From Dactylorhiza incarnata (lineage: Eukaryota > Streptophyta > Magnoliopsida > Asparagales > Orchidaceae), in contig JAWHQI010000040.1 in assembly GCA_033032865.1 (NCBI GenBank), positions 13,719,501 through 13,783,500 on the forward strand: a stretch of 64,000 nucleotides of DNA, in the 5' to 3' direction. Positions 31,521 to 43,320 of this stretch are shown here, piece by piece. The position numbers and the translations under genes were made by a program. Numbering within the stretch: position 1 is the first letter of the stretch; every line of letters starts with the position of its first letter. Below the pieces are notes generated by a model. The model did no database searches. It had not been told where the DNA came from and saw nothing but the letters and a program-made list of their open reading frames with translations.

Positions 31521-32905
31521 TTCAACTCGAATCTGATAGAAAGCTCAGCCCTGAGTCTTGCAACAACTTCCTTCGAGTTCCCGGTGACAATCATGTCATC
31601 CACATACAGCAGCTCAATCACCCGAAGCACCCCCTCTTTCTTGATGAACAAGCTAGAATCAGAGTCTGAAGCAAAGAATTCGCAGAATAAGAGACACTCT
31701 GCAATCTTCCCGTACCACGCTCGAGGCGCTTGCTTCAACCCATATAGGGCCTTCTTCAACTTACAGACGTAGTCCGGATACTCCTTCGAGATGAAGCCTT
31801 GCGGTTGGATCATGAAGATATCCTTGTCAATCTCGCCATATAAGAAAGCATTCTTCACGTCGAGTTGCCAAATATTCCAACCACTTGAAGCCGCCAAGGC
31901 AATTACAAATCGAACCGAAGTCATCTTTGCCACTGGACTGAATGTCTCATCATAATCTTCTCCGTACTGCTGTGAGAACCCGCGAGCTACAAGGCGAGCC
32001 TTGTACCGCTCGATACTACCATCAGCTTTCTTCTTCAGCTTGAAGACCCACTTGCAAGTGACAGGAGTGGTGCCCTTGGGCTTGGGCACCAGAGACCAAG
32101 TCTCGTTCTTCTCGAGAGTTGACATCTCTTCTTGCATCGCAACATCCCACTCCTTCACGCCTCTGGCCTTTTCAAAGCTCGACGGCTCCCTTTCATCCAA
32201 GGGACCATTAAAGAAACATGAAACAAAGTTCACCATGTTTCCTCCTGTGTATCGATCTGGTGGTTGAATAGTCCTCTTCGACCTCCTAAGAGGTTGCTCC
32301 TGACTAACCACCTCCTCAGCTACTTCTTCAGAACTAGCTCCTCTTCCAGGAGAATTTGGAGCATCGCTCCCCCTGCTTCCAGAACCTGAAGCTTCCACCT
32401 CTGAGCTAGACACAACTGGAGCTCCTGGTGAAACAGGCAACTCCACTTGAAGACATCCCGCAGCTTTTCCTCCTTCATCAACCCTGCCCTCCGGTAGCTC
32501 AACTCCTGAACTCCCCTTGTAGGAAGTCACTTCATCGAACACCACATCCCGAGAAACAATTGACCTCCGTGTCTCAGGATCCATGCATCTCCATCCCTTC
32601 TTCCGCTCATCATACCCAACAAAGACTAGCTTCCTTGCTTTCGCATCTAGCTTTGTCCGAAGAGCATCAGGAATATGCACATAGCAGGTTGACCCGAACA
32701 CCCGAAGGTGTGCAACACTTGGCTTCTCCTTGAACATCAATTCGTGAGGGGTCTTCATGTTGATAGGACTCAAAGGCAACCTGTTGATGACATAAGCTGC
32801 ACAAGACATTCCCTCCGCCCAAAAGGACTTTGGGATACTCTTAGCATGAAGCCAGCATTTGCAAGTTTCCGTCAGATGACGGATCTTCCTCTCGGCAACG
32901 TCATT
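31521..32905 (-). pseudogene. Copia-1 integrase C-terminus and reverse transcriptase
   Basis: Open 32809-31298. It holds the end of integrase (YVINRLPLSP, LRVFGSTCYVHIP, KLVFVGYDERKKGWR), a Ser/Glu-rich linker, and RT: WVFKLKKK, QLDVKNAFLYGEI, KALYGLKQAPRAWY and the catalytic LLYVDDMIVTG at about 31610. It is in frame with the upstream integrase ORF across an in-frame TAG at about 32903-32905. Confidence 0.9.
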
Positions 32906-33815
32906 CTATTGTGGAGTATAGGCACAAGTGAGCTCTCTCCTGATGCCATGCTTCCTGCAAAAACTTGAGAAATCACCAGAGGTGAACTCCCTACCATTGT
33001 CAGTTCTAAGTTTTTTAACCCACAGGCCTAGCCGGCCATCAACCAGCTCCTTGAACTCCACAAATTTTGCAAATGCTTCCGACTTCTCCTTCAAAAAATA
33101 CACCCAAACATATCTGGTGTAATCGTCAATCAACACCAACATGTATCTGTTGCCTCCAAGGCTTGGGGTGGCAGTCGGTCCCATCAAATCACTGTGGATG
33201 CACTCCAACGACACTTTGCACCTTATTTGCGATTTGTCAAATGGAAGTTGATGAGACTTACCAAACTGACATCCTTCGCAGACATGACCGTCTCCGTAGG
33301 AAGACAAGCTAGGCAAGCCATTGACAAGGCTCCTTACCGCCATAGCCTTCAATTTGTCCATGCCAACATGCCCCAACCTTTCATGCCAGATGGCCGCGCC
33401 ATCATTTGTCCTCATCTTATCAACATAGGTACTTGCCGATAAAACGAACAAGTCCTTCACCCGCTTGCCGACGTGAATAACATCTCCTTTTATCTCCGGT
33501 TGAGTTTTAAGAAACTTCACTTCTGTTGGGCCAAACAGAATGTGATAACCGGCATCGACCGCATTGGTCACAGAGAAGAGATTCTTCTTCATACCAGGCA
33601 CGTGATAAACACTCCTTAACGTGAGTGGACCCTTATCACTGCTCAGAGAGACAACACCTTCGTGTTCTACTGGATGAATAGAATTACCAGCCGTAATGAT
33701 AACATTGTTACCTGAGTAAGGCGCCAAAGAAGAGAACTTTGATCCATCCCCGGTGAGGTGATGCCCACACCCTGAATCAACAATCCAGTCCTCATCTTAG
33801 TTGATGGAAGCCAAG
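32906..33815 (-). pseudogene. Copia-1 protease end and integrase N-terminus/core
   Basis: Protease active site WIVDSGCGHHLTGD lies at about 33740-33790, just after an in-frame TAA (about 33800). The open ORF 33727-32906 has the integrase zinc site H115/H120 with C150/C153 (WHERLGH, CEGC). It also has D180 (HSDLMG) and D243 (RTDNGREF). TAG at the 3' end, where glutamine is expected, cuts off the catalytic glutamate, whose codon is just beyond in the same frame. Confidence 0.9.
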
Positions 33816-34729
33816 GCCTTAACGGGCATCGCCGTTATATTAGACACAAAGGCTCCTCCCCATCCAACTTCATCAGACTTTGGCATCTCCTTCTCCACTA
33901 CATGTCCCTGCTGAAGATTCACCCGGCAATCTTTCTTGAATTGCCCGGTCTTATTGCATCTAAAGCACCTCGGTCCCTCTCATTTCTTCTTCCCATCAGA
34001 CTTAGGGGCATTGCCTCTATCTTGCTGACCTGAAGTGGAGGGTCCATCATGACCCGGCTTCTTCTTCTCCCATTTCTTCTTCTTCTTCCCAGAGGACATC
34101 ACATCACTTTCTCCCCCGGAGATAGAAACCCCCGCCATCTGTCTTGCTAAAATTTCTTAAGAAGCAAGAAGGTTCTCCAGCTCCAACAACGATGGTTGAT
34201 TTGCCCAACCCTGAACTGAAGTCACAAAGGCAAGATACTCCTTCCGCAATCCGCGAATGATATGCCTCTTCAGTTTTGCCTCAGAGATAGGCTCGTCAGG
34301 GTCCAACGCAGAAATCTCTGCTGTGAGGTTCTTCATCTTGAGAAAGAAGGTAGAAATAGAAAGATCACCTTGAGAGGCCTTCGCCAACTCATTTTCAATA
34401 TATTATAGCCTCGCTACATTCTTCTTATTGAACAACCCATCCAAGGATGTCCAAATCTCAGCAGCAGATTTACATCCGATGATGTGATCAAACAGCTCCG
34501 GTGAGATAGCCCTCTTGAGAGTGAACTCTGCCTTAGCATTCGTCCTCCTCCAAAGTCTCACCTCTGCCATATTATCTCCTGCTGGAAACACCTCTTGTGT
34601 GTATTCTCCTCCAACTACCTCCCATAGATCCTCGCCAAGTAAGTAACTCTCCATACACGACTTCCACTTTTTAAAGTTAGTCGATGAGAGGAGTTCAATA
34701 CCAAGAACTCTTGCGCATCCACCTTCCAT
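33816..34729 (-). pseudogene. Copia-1 gag
   Basis: It starts at ATG 34729, 78 bp inside the primer site. The gag core is NFKKWKSCMESYLLGEDLW, FDHIIGCKSAAEIW and LFNKKNVARL. In-frame stops lie near 34400 (TAA), 34157 (TAA) and 33980 (TGA). The zinc knuckle at about 33930-33972 reads CFRCNKTGQFKKDC. The histidine of the CCHC motif is replaced by glutamine, whereas Copia-4 keeps it. Confidence 0.88.
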
Positions 34730-34806
34730 GGCAATCTATGTGGTCTCTTGTTCACAAAGACGATGGCAACTCTAGTTGATCACTGCTTATCCATTCCAGG
34801 AACCTC

Positions 34807-34818
34807 CCTCTAATACCA
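34807..34818 (-). other. Copia-1 primer binding site, tRNA-iMet type
   Basis: TGGTATTAGAGG reads on the minus strand, directly next to the 5' LTR. It matches the initiator-Met primer site TGGTATCAGAGC with two differences. Confidence 0.85.
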
Positions 34819-36018
34819 TGTTAAAATTTTTGAAAGACCGTTTAGGAGTAAGCAGGAGTTGTATCAACAAGAGTTATAGCCAAACAACCACAATGCCACA
34901 ATAACAACACAAGAAATCTTTATTGAAACAGAACTGCTTTACACTTTGAGGTATACATGGCGAGACATGATTCATAAGAATCACGGAGATGAGAAGAAAA
35001 AAACACACCAAAACTGAAACTGGCGGTCTGCCAAAGCAGAGACCGCACAGACCGCAAAAAGGCTCAGGTCGCTAGGCTTGCTCAGCTGTACTCCCAGACC
35101 GCTTGCACAGTCAGACTACAGAAACACCTTGAGACCGCGCGAACATAAGCAGACAACCTGCACTGCCAGACCGCAATCCCAGACCGCACGAACTGAAGCT
35201 TATTGGAACAAAGAACTGAAGCTGTCGCCAGACCGCAAGTCAGACTGCCTAACCGCTGAAGGTCGCCTGATCACTGAGCTCGCTGCGAACAACACAAGAA
35301 CACAATAAACAAGTTCGCTGATAGACCGCAGATGAACTGTTTATTCAAGACACCAGAAATCACCAAGGAGGGAGACCGCAACCTGCTGACCGCAAACCTG
35401 CGAACACAACAACCGGTTAGCTCACTTCCGAGATCGCGCGACTTCAAACATGAGGCCGCAAGAAACAATCCGGGATCTTGTTCTTACAGTTCTTGTTAGG
35501 AATGACGGGCCCTGCACCCCTATTTTTAGGCGGATAGACGGATGTCGTCATCGCACAAACCGGGATACAATAACCGCCCATCAGATCGCCAGCGGTCTCA
35601 TAAGACAGACCGCGTGGACACAGCACTTGGACAAGATCCAGCACAAGTCCGCAAGATAGCAGCAGCCCGCACACAAGCCATGCGGACACAGCGACCACCC
35701 TTCCTGAGATCGCCTAAGCAGGGACAAACATCTGGCCGACTTGACAAAGTCGCCAGAACAGTCCAAACAAGCCGCCCGGTCACTGCGGACAACCAAGAAC
35801 AGGCCGCCCAGAACAAGACCGGAAGAACTCGCAACAGGTCGCCAGAACCAACGACCAAACCAAGAAGCAAACTGGCCGATCACAGCAGATCGCCAGAACA
35901 GCAGGGAGAGATCGCAGAACCAAATCGCCAGAGCACCAGCGCAGGCCGCGCGGTCTCTGCGGTTTCCAGCCTTTAGACCGGCCAGACTCCCTTCCACTTC
36001 ACTTCAACAATTTCAACA
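34819..36018 (-). repeat. Copia-1 5' LTR
   Basis: This uninterrupted LTR is 1200 bp. It carries AGACCGC/GCGGTCT words along its whole length. The TATA position (35521-35528) reads TATTTTTA where the 3' LTR has TATTTATA, so the promoter core of this 5' LTR appears mutated. Confidence 0.92.
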
Positions 36019-36170
36019 CGCGCCTCTCTCTCTCTCTTCAAAACATTAAGGCTATATAAATATTATAAGGGGTTCACAGAAAAAACCTGCCTATTCCTCG
36101 AGAGCTTACGAAAAATCCACTCGATGATTCGCCTTCCTGCTCTTCCTGTCAAGTTATCATCTCATTTTCG

Positions 36171-38352
36171 ATGGCGCGCAAAAGTTCCGACAATTTGCAG
36201 GTCGATGGAGAGCTTGTTCGAACATTGTTCGCAAGAGCTTCAAACGAATTCAGGAATATGGTTCTAATACTTGAAGTCGCCGGAATCTCATTTCTGTAGG
36301 AGCATCCATGTCGTGTTCTGAAGAGAGAAGTTCTGGAATTTTTCAAAAATGCTCAACATCGTCGAGAAGGCTCGGTGATCAAAACTCATGTCAGGAATGC
36401 AGTGGTTCGAATGAAGCCTTGCCTCATCACCAAATTTCTACATCTACCCTTGGTTGAAGAAGAAGATATTCTGGAGGATAGGGATTTCAATTGAGCTTTA
36501 TTATTTTGTGAAATACCAAGATGTTCTACTTTCATTCGACGAAAAGCAATGAATGCAAAAGGGAAATTGTTAACAAACATTATTTGCAAAGTCTTGTTGT
36601 GCAAGACGTGTCCACATGATTACTGGTCAAATGATATGTTCAAGCTCTTGACAGGAGTTATTTGAAGGAAAAGAATGGATTGGGGAACAGTGTTATTAGA
36701 AAAGATAAAAGCAAGTTTGATGGAACCAAATTTTGGAAGGATTATTACTTTATACTTAAATCAAATTGATGGAAACCAATTTGATTTGTCATCAGGTATG
36801 CACATACATCATCTCAAAAGAATAGATTCATCAATATTCAGCAGATGGGAGAGGATAATCACCAGCAAAGTTGCAAGGAAGGATGATGAAGATGAGGAAA
36901 ATTTTGAAAATGAGCCAAGAAGACAACCTTCACCTCACAATGATGCACCCATGATTTCTAATGCAGTTGTTCAGGACGAGAATCCACTTGCTCCAGCTTC
37001 TGAAGGTCAAAAAGAACCATCTGAAGCTCAATTCCAATTGCCAGATTTTTCCTCTCCTCTAGTGGATGATGATCAGGGGAATGATGAAGTTGAAGATGAA
37101 GTCCCCAATATTTAGAATTGTGGTAAGAAAGAAGTTTAACAGTGGAAAGGGTCCACATCTGGTAGATTCCTTGGTCTTGATGAAAATCCTATGTTGAAGG
37201 AATTTATTGCAGAGACTAAGGGGGAGATAGTCAAAGAAGATGAGATCAGAGAAGATGAGGTCAGAGAAGATGAGGACTGCCTTCCTGCTCAGGAGAATCT
37301 TCATCCTTCTCCAGGGGGAGGACATTCAAGTAATTTCATTTGATGAAAGTTTTGTAGTCCCAACCCCTCAGCATGTTTCTGTTCAATCCTTTGAAAGTTC
37401 ACTATTGAAATCAATTGAAGCATTGCTCATCTCACAAGCCGAGCACTTTGAATTTTCTGTAAAGCAAGTCTATGAGAAAGTAAGAGAAGTTGAATCTGAT
37501 GGAAACAATGGTTTATCTGAGTTGAAGCACAATATGGAAAAGATACAAACAGACTTGGATAATAATTTTACTGAAGGTGGTAAGGTTGTGCACCTCACCT
37601 TTCAGGGAATTGCTCATAAAGCAAAAGAATTTTCTAGAGGGCAAGATATGTTGCTTCATTCTACTCAATCCGACAGGGCCCATCTTCACACTGAAATGAG
37701 AATATTCAAGGAAGAGATTAACCAAACCCTAAATGAAGAAGTCAGAAAGGGGGAAGAAAAGCTTCTGACTAAAATGTATGATTTAAGCAATTAGTTGAAA
37801 AGCAAAGTTCTTGAGGCAAATGTTTATAATCATCAAAGTTTCAAGTGGCTTCATGAAGAATTAACTAGGAGAGTGCCAGTTCCATTTGTTGAAGATCCAG
37901 AGCAACCTTTTGAAGCTGATCAGCATGACCCTCCACATCAGTATCTTCAAGTTTGGTCAGATCATGAAGATTTTGGAGAACCTTATAGACCTTCAGCAGA
38001 ATATTCTAGACCTCCTGTGAGAAAGAGAAAGTATGGGGAAGGTCCCTCGGCAAGCAAATTAGATCACAGTCAAAGAAAGAAATATGCTATAGTGTGGAGT
38101 CCAACCTCCAAAGGAATTATCTTAGATACTTTTCATTTGGTAGATCTGGGAAATGAAAACAGTGAAGACTATTACAATAGAGATGAATGGGAAAAACATG
38201 AACTGTCAAATGTGAGGAGAAGGATTCACATCAGGATTCATGGAAGTTCTTATGATGCTTCTTCTCCACCTCCAAGATATTATCCAAAGCCAAATGCTTA
38301 TTTCATCAGGCAGATTGAAAAGATCAAGAAGAAAAGTAAAGGGAAGAAATGA
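36171..38352 (+). pseudogene. Copia-3 extra ('env-like') ORF after pol
   Basis: It starts at ATG 36171 (MARKSSDNLQVDGE). In-frame stops are TAG 36297, TGA 36492, TGA 36663 and TAG 37113. A frameshift between 37115 and 37240 moves to the frame of 37240-38352, which has one more TAG (37792). The N-terminal third resembles the globular plant-transposon domain of such ORFs (AVVRMKPCLITKFLHLP). The middle is a coiled coil (37400-37790). The C-terminus is basic (KIKKKSKGKK). I see no signal peptide or membrane anchor, so a true envelope role is not supported. Confidence 0.7.
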
Positions 38353-38531
38353 TTTGAAATTTAGTGTGAACTGTGATTGCCCCTTATAAACACTTATATT
38401 GATATTAATGTTTTGATGATCTAGGTCTTGTTTCTAAATTTGATATCATTTTCAGTATCTATGTCTATGTTTATTCTCTGTGCAATTCACCTTAGTTCAT
38501 AGGGTTCCGACTTCTTCAAATAGGGGGAGAT

Positions 38532-40012
38532 TGTTGGGAATTGTAGCCACAATAGTCTTGATTTGAAGAAGTCCCCCTTGAACTAAGATGAATTAAATTT
38601 GAATTTGATGTTGTATTCTACTTATATTATTGCATGACCTCAATTGTTAAGTACAAAACAATGTCAGATTTCAATGAGTCATAAAACACAGGACTATGCA
38701 ATGTAATTCCTCATTGTGTAGAACATGGTGTTGAGTGATGTGAAATCTCTCTATTGGGGTGTACTTGATATTCAAGTGCTCAGGAAAAATCAAGTAGGAG
38801 TTGTTGCTATTTTTTGGATTAAAGAAAATATTTTTATGTAGAATTCGCCGAGTACTCACGTGAAGACTCAGCTCATTCATCGAGATATCACGTGAGGACT
38901 CGATCAATTTGTCAAGTTAACTCGAGAGGCTTCTATTATTATCAGATCTTATTTTAGTCGGGTGATCTGTTAATCTTTCTTGAAAACTCGACGAATTCGT
39001 CAAGTGGTCTCATGGTTTCTCTATTGAAGATTCTTTCATGTTCAGTTTTCAACTAAGTGTTTGTCATCGAGAAGTCAAGGAGAATTCGTCGAGACGTTAA
39101 AGATATTTCATCGAGCACTCTAGAGACTTCACGAGAAGACTCGACGAAGGACTTAAAAGGATTTCTTTTTGAAATCATTGATAGCTTGACTTTAGGGCAC
39201 TGACAATGTACAATACACATGGAGGTTTATCCAAAAATTTTGTTCTAGCCGTTAGAAGAGGAATCACTATTCAAAGTCAAGGGTTAATTTCTTTAACCTT
39301 AATTTTAAAAACAGAAATAGAAATTGCAAAATGCTCATTTTGTCTGTCGGCATACTCATAAATAACGATCTGGCCACTGACAACTCTGTTTCGCTATTCT
39401 TCTCAAAGTAAAGATTCGACTAGATCTCTTCTCACAGATTCTTCAAAGCTCTTTCAAGATCAAGTCGATTCCTAAGTTTCAGATCAAGTGCTCAAAAGCT
39501 TTAATCTTTCTTATCCTTCTTCATTCAAGTTCAAAGCTATTTCTCAAGCAAGGAAGAAGAAGATTCTCTCTCAGATCTGAAGTTAAATTTCTTTGAGATT
39601 TCAGAAGATTGCTTACAATCTATATTGTTGTAAAAATCCTTTAATATTTTGTCGGAATTGTTTACTTCCGAGTTTTGTATATCCTTGTTGGAAGGATCGA
39701 GTGTAGGAGACGTTGTACTCCAATTTTGTAGGAGTGGGAGACTCTGAGTTTGAAGATTTGTTTAAATCTGATTATTGGTGAAGTAGCTGAGTCTAGCCTT
39801 AAGTGTTAGATAGGCGAGGTGGGAAAGTGGTGTACCCACATTGGGGAACCACTATAAATCCTTGTGTGCTTTTGATTTCTAGCCCAATGCTCTCTTTTTG
39901 TGTGCTTTTCTGTATAAGTTTTTCATTTCGCTTAAAGCCATAGAGCTCACCTATTCACCCCCTTCCCCCCTCCCCTAGGTGATTTCGGTAGCAACTAGAT
40001 ACTTTCATAACA
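38532..40012 (+). repeat. Copia-3 3' LTR
   Basis: This 1481-bp LTR runs TGTTGGGAATTG...TTTCATAACA (inverted ends TGTT/AACA), directly after the polypurine tract. Between 38830 and 39170 it is dense in CTCGACGAA/TTCGTCGAG-like words. The 5' partner is off-window, so the exact right end rests on the inverted ends only. Confidence 0.7.
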
Positions 40013-41000
40013 TTTTTTATCTCTCCTCGCACCGGAGAGCTTTACTATGCACAGAGCAGCATATCACTTCCACTTCAGGCCCGATTATATTTGACCGATC
40101 AGTTCATCTGGAGCCAGTCTGTATCTATGATACCGATGTTTGAGTCCTGTGGCGGAAGAAGATCCTTTTGGTCAAGGTCCTGTGATCCAATCATGAACAA
40201 GAGGAGCATACATAGGACTCATTGGATCTCATAAAACAACAATACTCGGGGCTCTTCGCTTTAGGTACAACCTAAACCCAATTTGGAATTTAATTATTTT
40301 CATTGTGCGTAGAACCCCGTAGACCTGAACATAAATTTCGGTGAGGAAATTATTATTTTTTTTATTAGGATTTATAACATCACCATTTCAACTAGAACCC
40401 TTAGAATGTGTTAGGTCATGACATGTGGCATGACATGAGAGTTAGGGCAAGTAGGTGACCCTAGGTTTCACAAATATAAGGTGACCACACCTAGTGCACC
40501 CAAAGGGGCACAAGTCAACTTAGGTCAAATCACCTCCAAGAACTCACAAGCCCAAATTGACTTCACTAATGCCTTCCTAACCACTAAGGTAGGCCACTAA
40601 GTCATAAATAATCCAATGTGCTCAAAAAACTTCAGAAAATTGACCAAAGTCAACATGGGGGGTCAACATAGCCCATTTCAACCATAAGTGGCTCAATTAG
40701 GTTCAATTGGTCAAATTGACCCCACCACTACCCTCCAAACTTAATAGAGGATCAATGGACTATAAGCCCCAACATTGGGTCAACCAATTGACCCAATTTG
40801 ACCAAAGTCAAACTTAGGTCAAAAATTACACCATATGGTTCAATTAGCCCAACCAAAGCCCCGCCATGGCCCAACCAACATTGGGTGGTGTCATAAGACC
40901 CACCACCATCATGTGTTGCTAGTCAATTAGTCAAATTGACCAAGTCAACCCTAATGTAAACCATGGTCTTACTTAGGCCTAAAGAGGGAAATTGGGAGCC
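40013..41000. other. Unassigned stretch with TTGAC/GTCAA cluster
   Basis: No gene is recognised. A short open stretch (about 40030-40170) has no family match I can name. From 40512 to 40952 I count 17 TTGAC or GTCAA words, several arranged as GGTCAAATTGACC-type palindromes. Confidence 0.5.
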
Positions 41001-42250
41001 AAGCCCAATTCCAATGGGTTGGGAACTTGGCCCAAGACCCATTCTGTAGCCCAAGGGTAGATTACCTCACTTGCCCTCTAAATTTGAAAGGGGGGACATG
41101 CATGGGTAAAATTTGGACTTTTCCCCCAATTTCATGTGAGGACAATGAGGAAAATGGGGATTGCGTGTCACTTGTCCCTCGACTCCTCTTCCCAAGCCCT
41201 TCACTGAACTCACTAAGTGATTCTCAATCGAATTCTAGAATAAAGGGTGACAGCTGGCAACTAGGAAGAGAAAATAATGCTTGGCTGAATCACCATAATG
41301 CCTGACAATGTTCAAGCCACCCACAAGCCATTTTGACCTCACCATTAGCTTCAGAGAGCATCAAGGAGTCGAGACAGTACTTTGGAGTTAATGAATTGGT
41401 GGAGGAGCTCGCAAGAGAAAGTCGCTATCATGCCCACAAACCAAATTACCTGATCATGAGCCCTAAATATGGTTTGTTTCTCCTCTCCTCCCTCTGTGCT
41501 AGCTTCTTATGTTGATTAGATGAATATCCAAGCTCAATTGAGCTTGGATCCATGCTTATCCATGTATCTTTTTGGCATGAAAAGATCCAGCCACCATCTC
41601 CTGTATAGGTGTTTTTTGATCGGCAAACCATCGTCAAACGCTAGCCACTACATCAGTGAATGTGGTGGTGGCAGGTCATGGAGGTGATGGGGATGCCGGG
41701 AAATCGCCACGTGAAACAGTCCATGAACTTTGAAAAGCAGACGTCTGATGTAGGATGACGATGAAGAGATGTCTCGATTGGCGCATCATGATTCATGCTG
41801 ATTAATTATTTATACATTATAGTTTAAATAAATTATGTATATTTCTGCCACATAAAATATAGTAACCCCTAGCTCACTATGGAGTACCGTAGGGATAGAA
41901 TAATGCTATGTATTTAACATGAACTTTGTATCCCTTGAAGAGACCTTTCCAGATTGGGATTGTACATTTTCTAGAGTGCCCTACATCCCCCACAATCCCC
42001 TTTTTACTGAAAGGTGTCCTAAGTGTGGTCCAAATACTAAAATGTGAATTAATTTCACAGTAATGTTTGCATGGGACTAAAATTTTGACCCTACATGTAT
42101 ATACCCTAGACACACCCCTACACAAAATCATTATTTTTGGGCAAACTTTTTTATAGATTTGGTAAACATTTGATTTATCATGTAAATTAAATATTTATGG
42201 ATAAATAACTTTCAAATGACCTAGATCTCTAGTATATGGTCTATTAGGTC
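41001..42250. other. Unassigned AT-rich stretch
   Basis: Only short frames without recognisable domains (for example 41027-41305) are seen. There are no LTR ends, no tRNA-like primer sites and no splice-supported gene. Probably old, decayed transposon or intergenic DNA. Confidence 0.4.
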
Positions 42251-43320
42251 ATCAAATGTCCCTGGTTAAATTTTGGGAACATTTGTCTTAGTGCATGTGG
42301 ATATATTGCACTTGAAAATAATGTGTAGTATGGGAAAAATAATTATTTTGTGAAACAAATGATAGTTTGGGTATTTTTCCCTAAATAGTTATTTCATGCC
42401 AATTAAACTTTCAACATGCATGTATTATGATAATATGTATCCCCTTTGGGAGAATGAGAAATTTTGGAATAGGTTTTCCTATAATTTAATTAAATATCAC
42501 ATATGTCACACGTATAAATTAATGAAATAATTATGACCAAATCAAATAGTAAAAAATCCAAATCTCTGTCATATGTGTGATTAGATCATATCACACATAT
42601 GGGAATTTATTGAGAATTTTTTAGCATCATTTTCCATGAATATTGTATTTAATTTGATTTACCTCACATGTGAATTTATGAAATAATCATGGCTAGCGTA
42701 ATCAAGGAAATCTCAATCTTCTGGTTGGACACTATATAGAGTAATATTTACCTTTGGAAATTTACGTTGAATTTTTGGAAGAGAATTTTATATAGTTAAT
42801 GTTTAAATGTTGAATTGTCAAACTTATGCATTTATGAAATAATATGATTATACTATTACTAGAAAATTGCAAGTCTCCGTTAAACACTATGTTGAATCAT
42901 GACAAACCTCAATATTGGATAGTGTCTCATAATTATTGAAATTAATTATTAGGCCCAAATTAAATTAAAATTTTTTGAAATTCTCATAGAACACATTTTA
43001 TATCATGTTGAACCTCTGGAATTAATATTAGATACACTGGTCTTGAAATTATGATAGTCTCTTCATAAGTGACATGATTAGTAATATTAGTGCATGTGGT
43101 CTGAACACAGTAAAAAACATGTTCTAGTGATTTTACCACTATTATCACCTTGGATATAGATGAAAATTGACATGTGATAGTAGGACAAGATTTATATCAG
43201 CTCCAAAAATTGATAGAATTTTTGGAACACAAATGTCCTATAGTTTGAATTAAAATATAATTTACGCCACATTCATGTATTAATGAAATTTAAGGAGATA
43301 AACACTTTGAAAAAATTACA
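42250..43320. repeat. Decayed tandem-like repeats, ~155 bp period
   Basis: Versions of TTTTGGAA...TATAGTTTAAT...CACATATG...ATTTATGAAATAAT recur at about 42462, 42615, 42770 and 43215, with possible further copies at about 42272 and 42970. Copies are strongly diverged from one another. Confidence 0.45.

Larger units (their letters stand above)
20681..36018 (-). mobile_element. Copia-1: Ty1/Copia retrotransposon, interrupted by Athila-NB
   Basis: LTRs read TGTTGAAATTG...TTTTAACA on the minus strand. The 5' LTR is 34819-36018. The 3' LTR is 20681-21148 plus 29912-30647, split by Athila-NB. Without that insertion and its duplication the two LTRs are about equally long (about 1200 bp). Flanking 5-mers are CGCGT (20676-20680) and CGCGC (36019-36023), a target duplication with one change. 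A tRNA-iMet primer site and a polypurine tract sit at the expected places. Gag, protease, integrase, RT and RNase H are all recognisable but broken. Confidence 0.92.
36019..40012 (+). mobile_element. Copia-3 (Sirevirus-type), 3' part
   Basis: It resumes Copia-3 after Copia-1 and contains the extra ORF, a polypurine tract AAATAGGGGGAGA (38518-38530) and the 3' LTR. An extra ORF between pol and 3' LTR is a known Sirevirus trait. The 5' part of this element is not visible; it should lie left of the window beyond Tat-2 and the Copia-2-type LTR. Confidence 0.8.

Noticed and set aside
36171..38352. Retroviral envelope gene
   Set aside because: Position fits the 'env-like' ORF of Sireviruses, but no signal peptide or membrane anchor is visible.
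41027..41305. 92-aa plus frame in unassigned DNA
   Set aside because: Short, no recognisable domain, no TATA or splice support, repeat-like surroundings.
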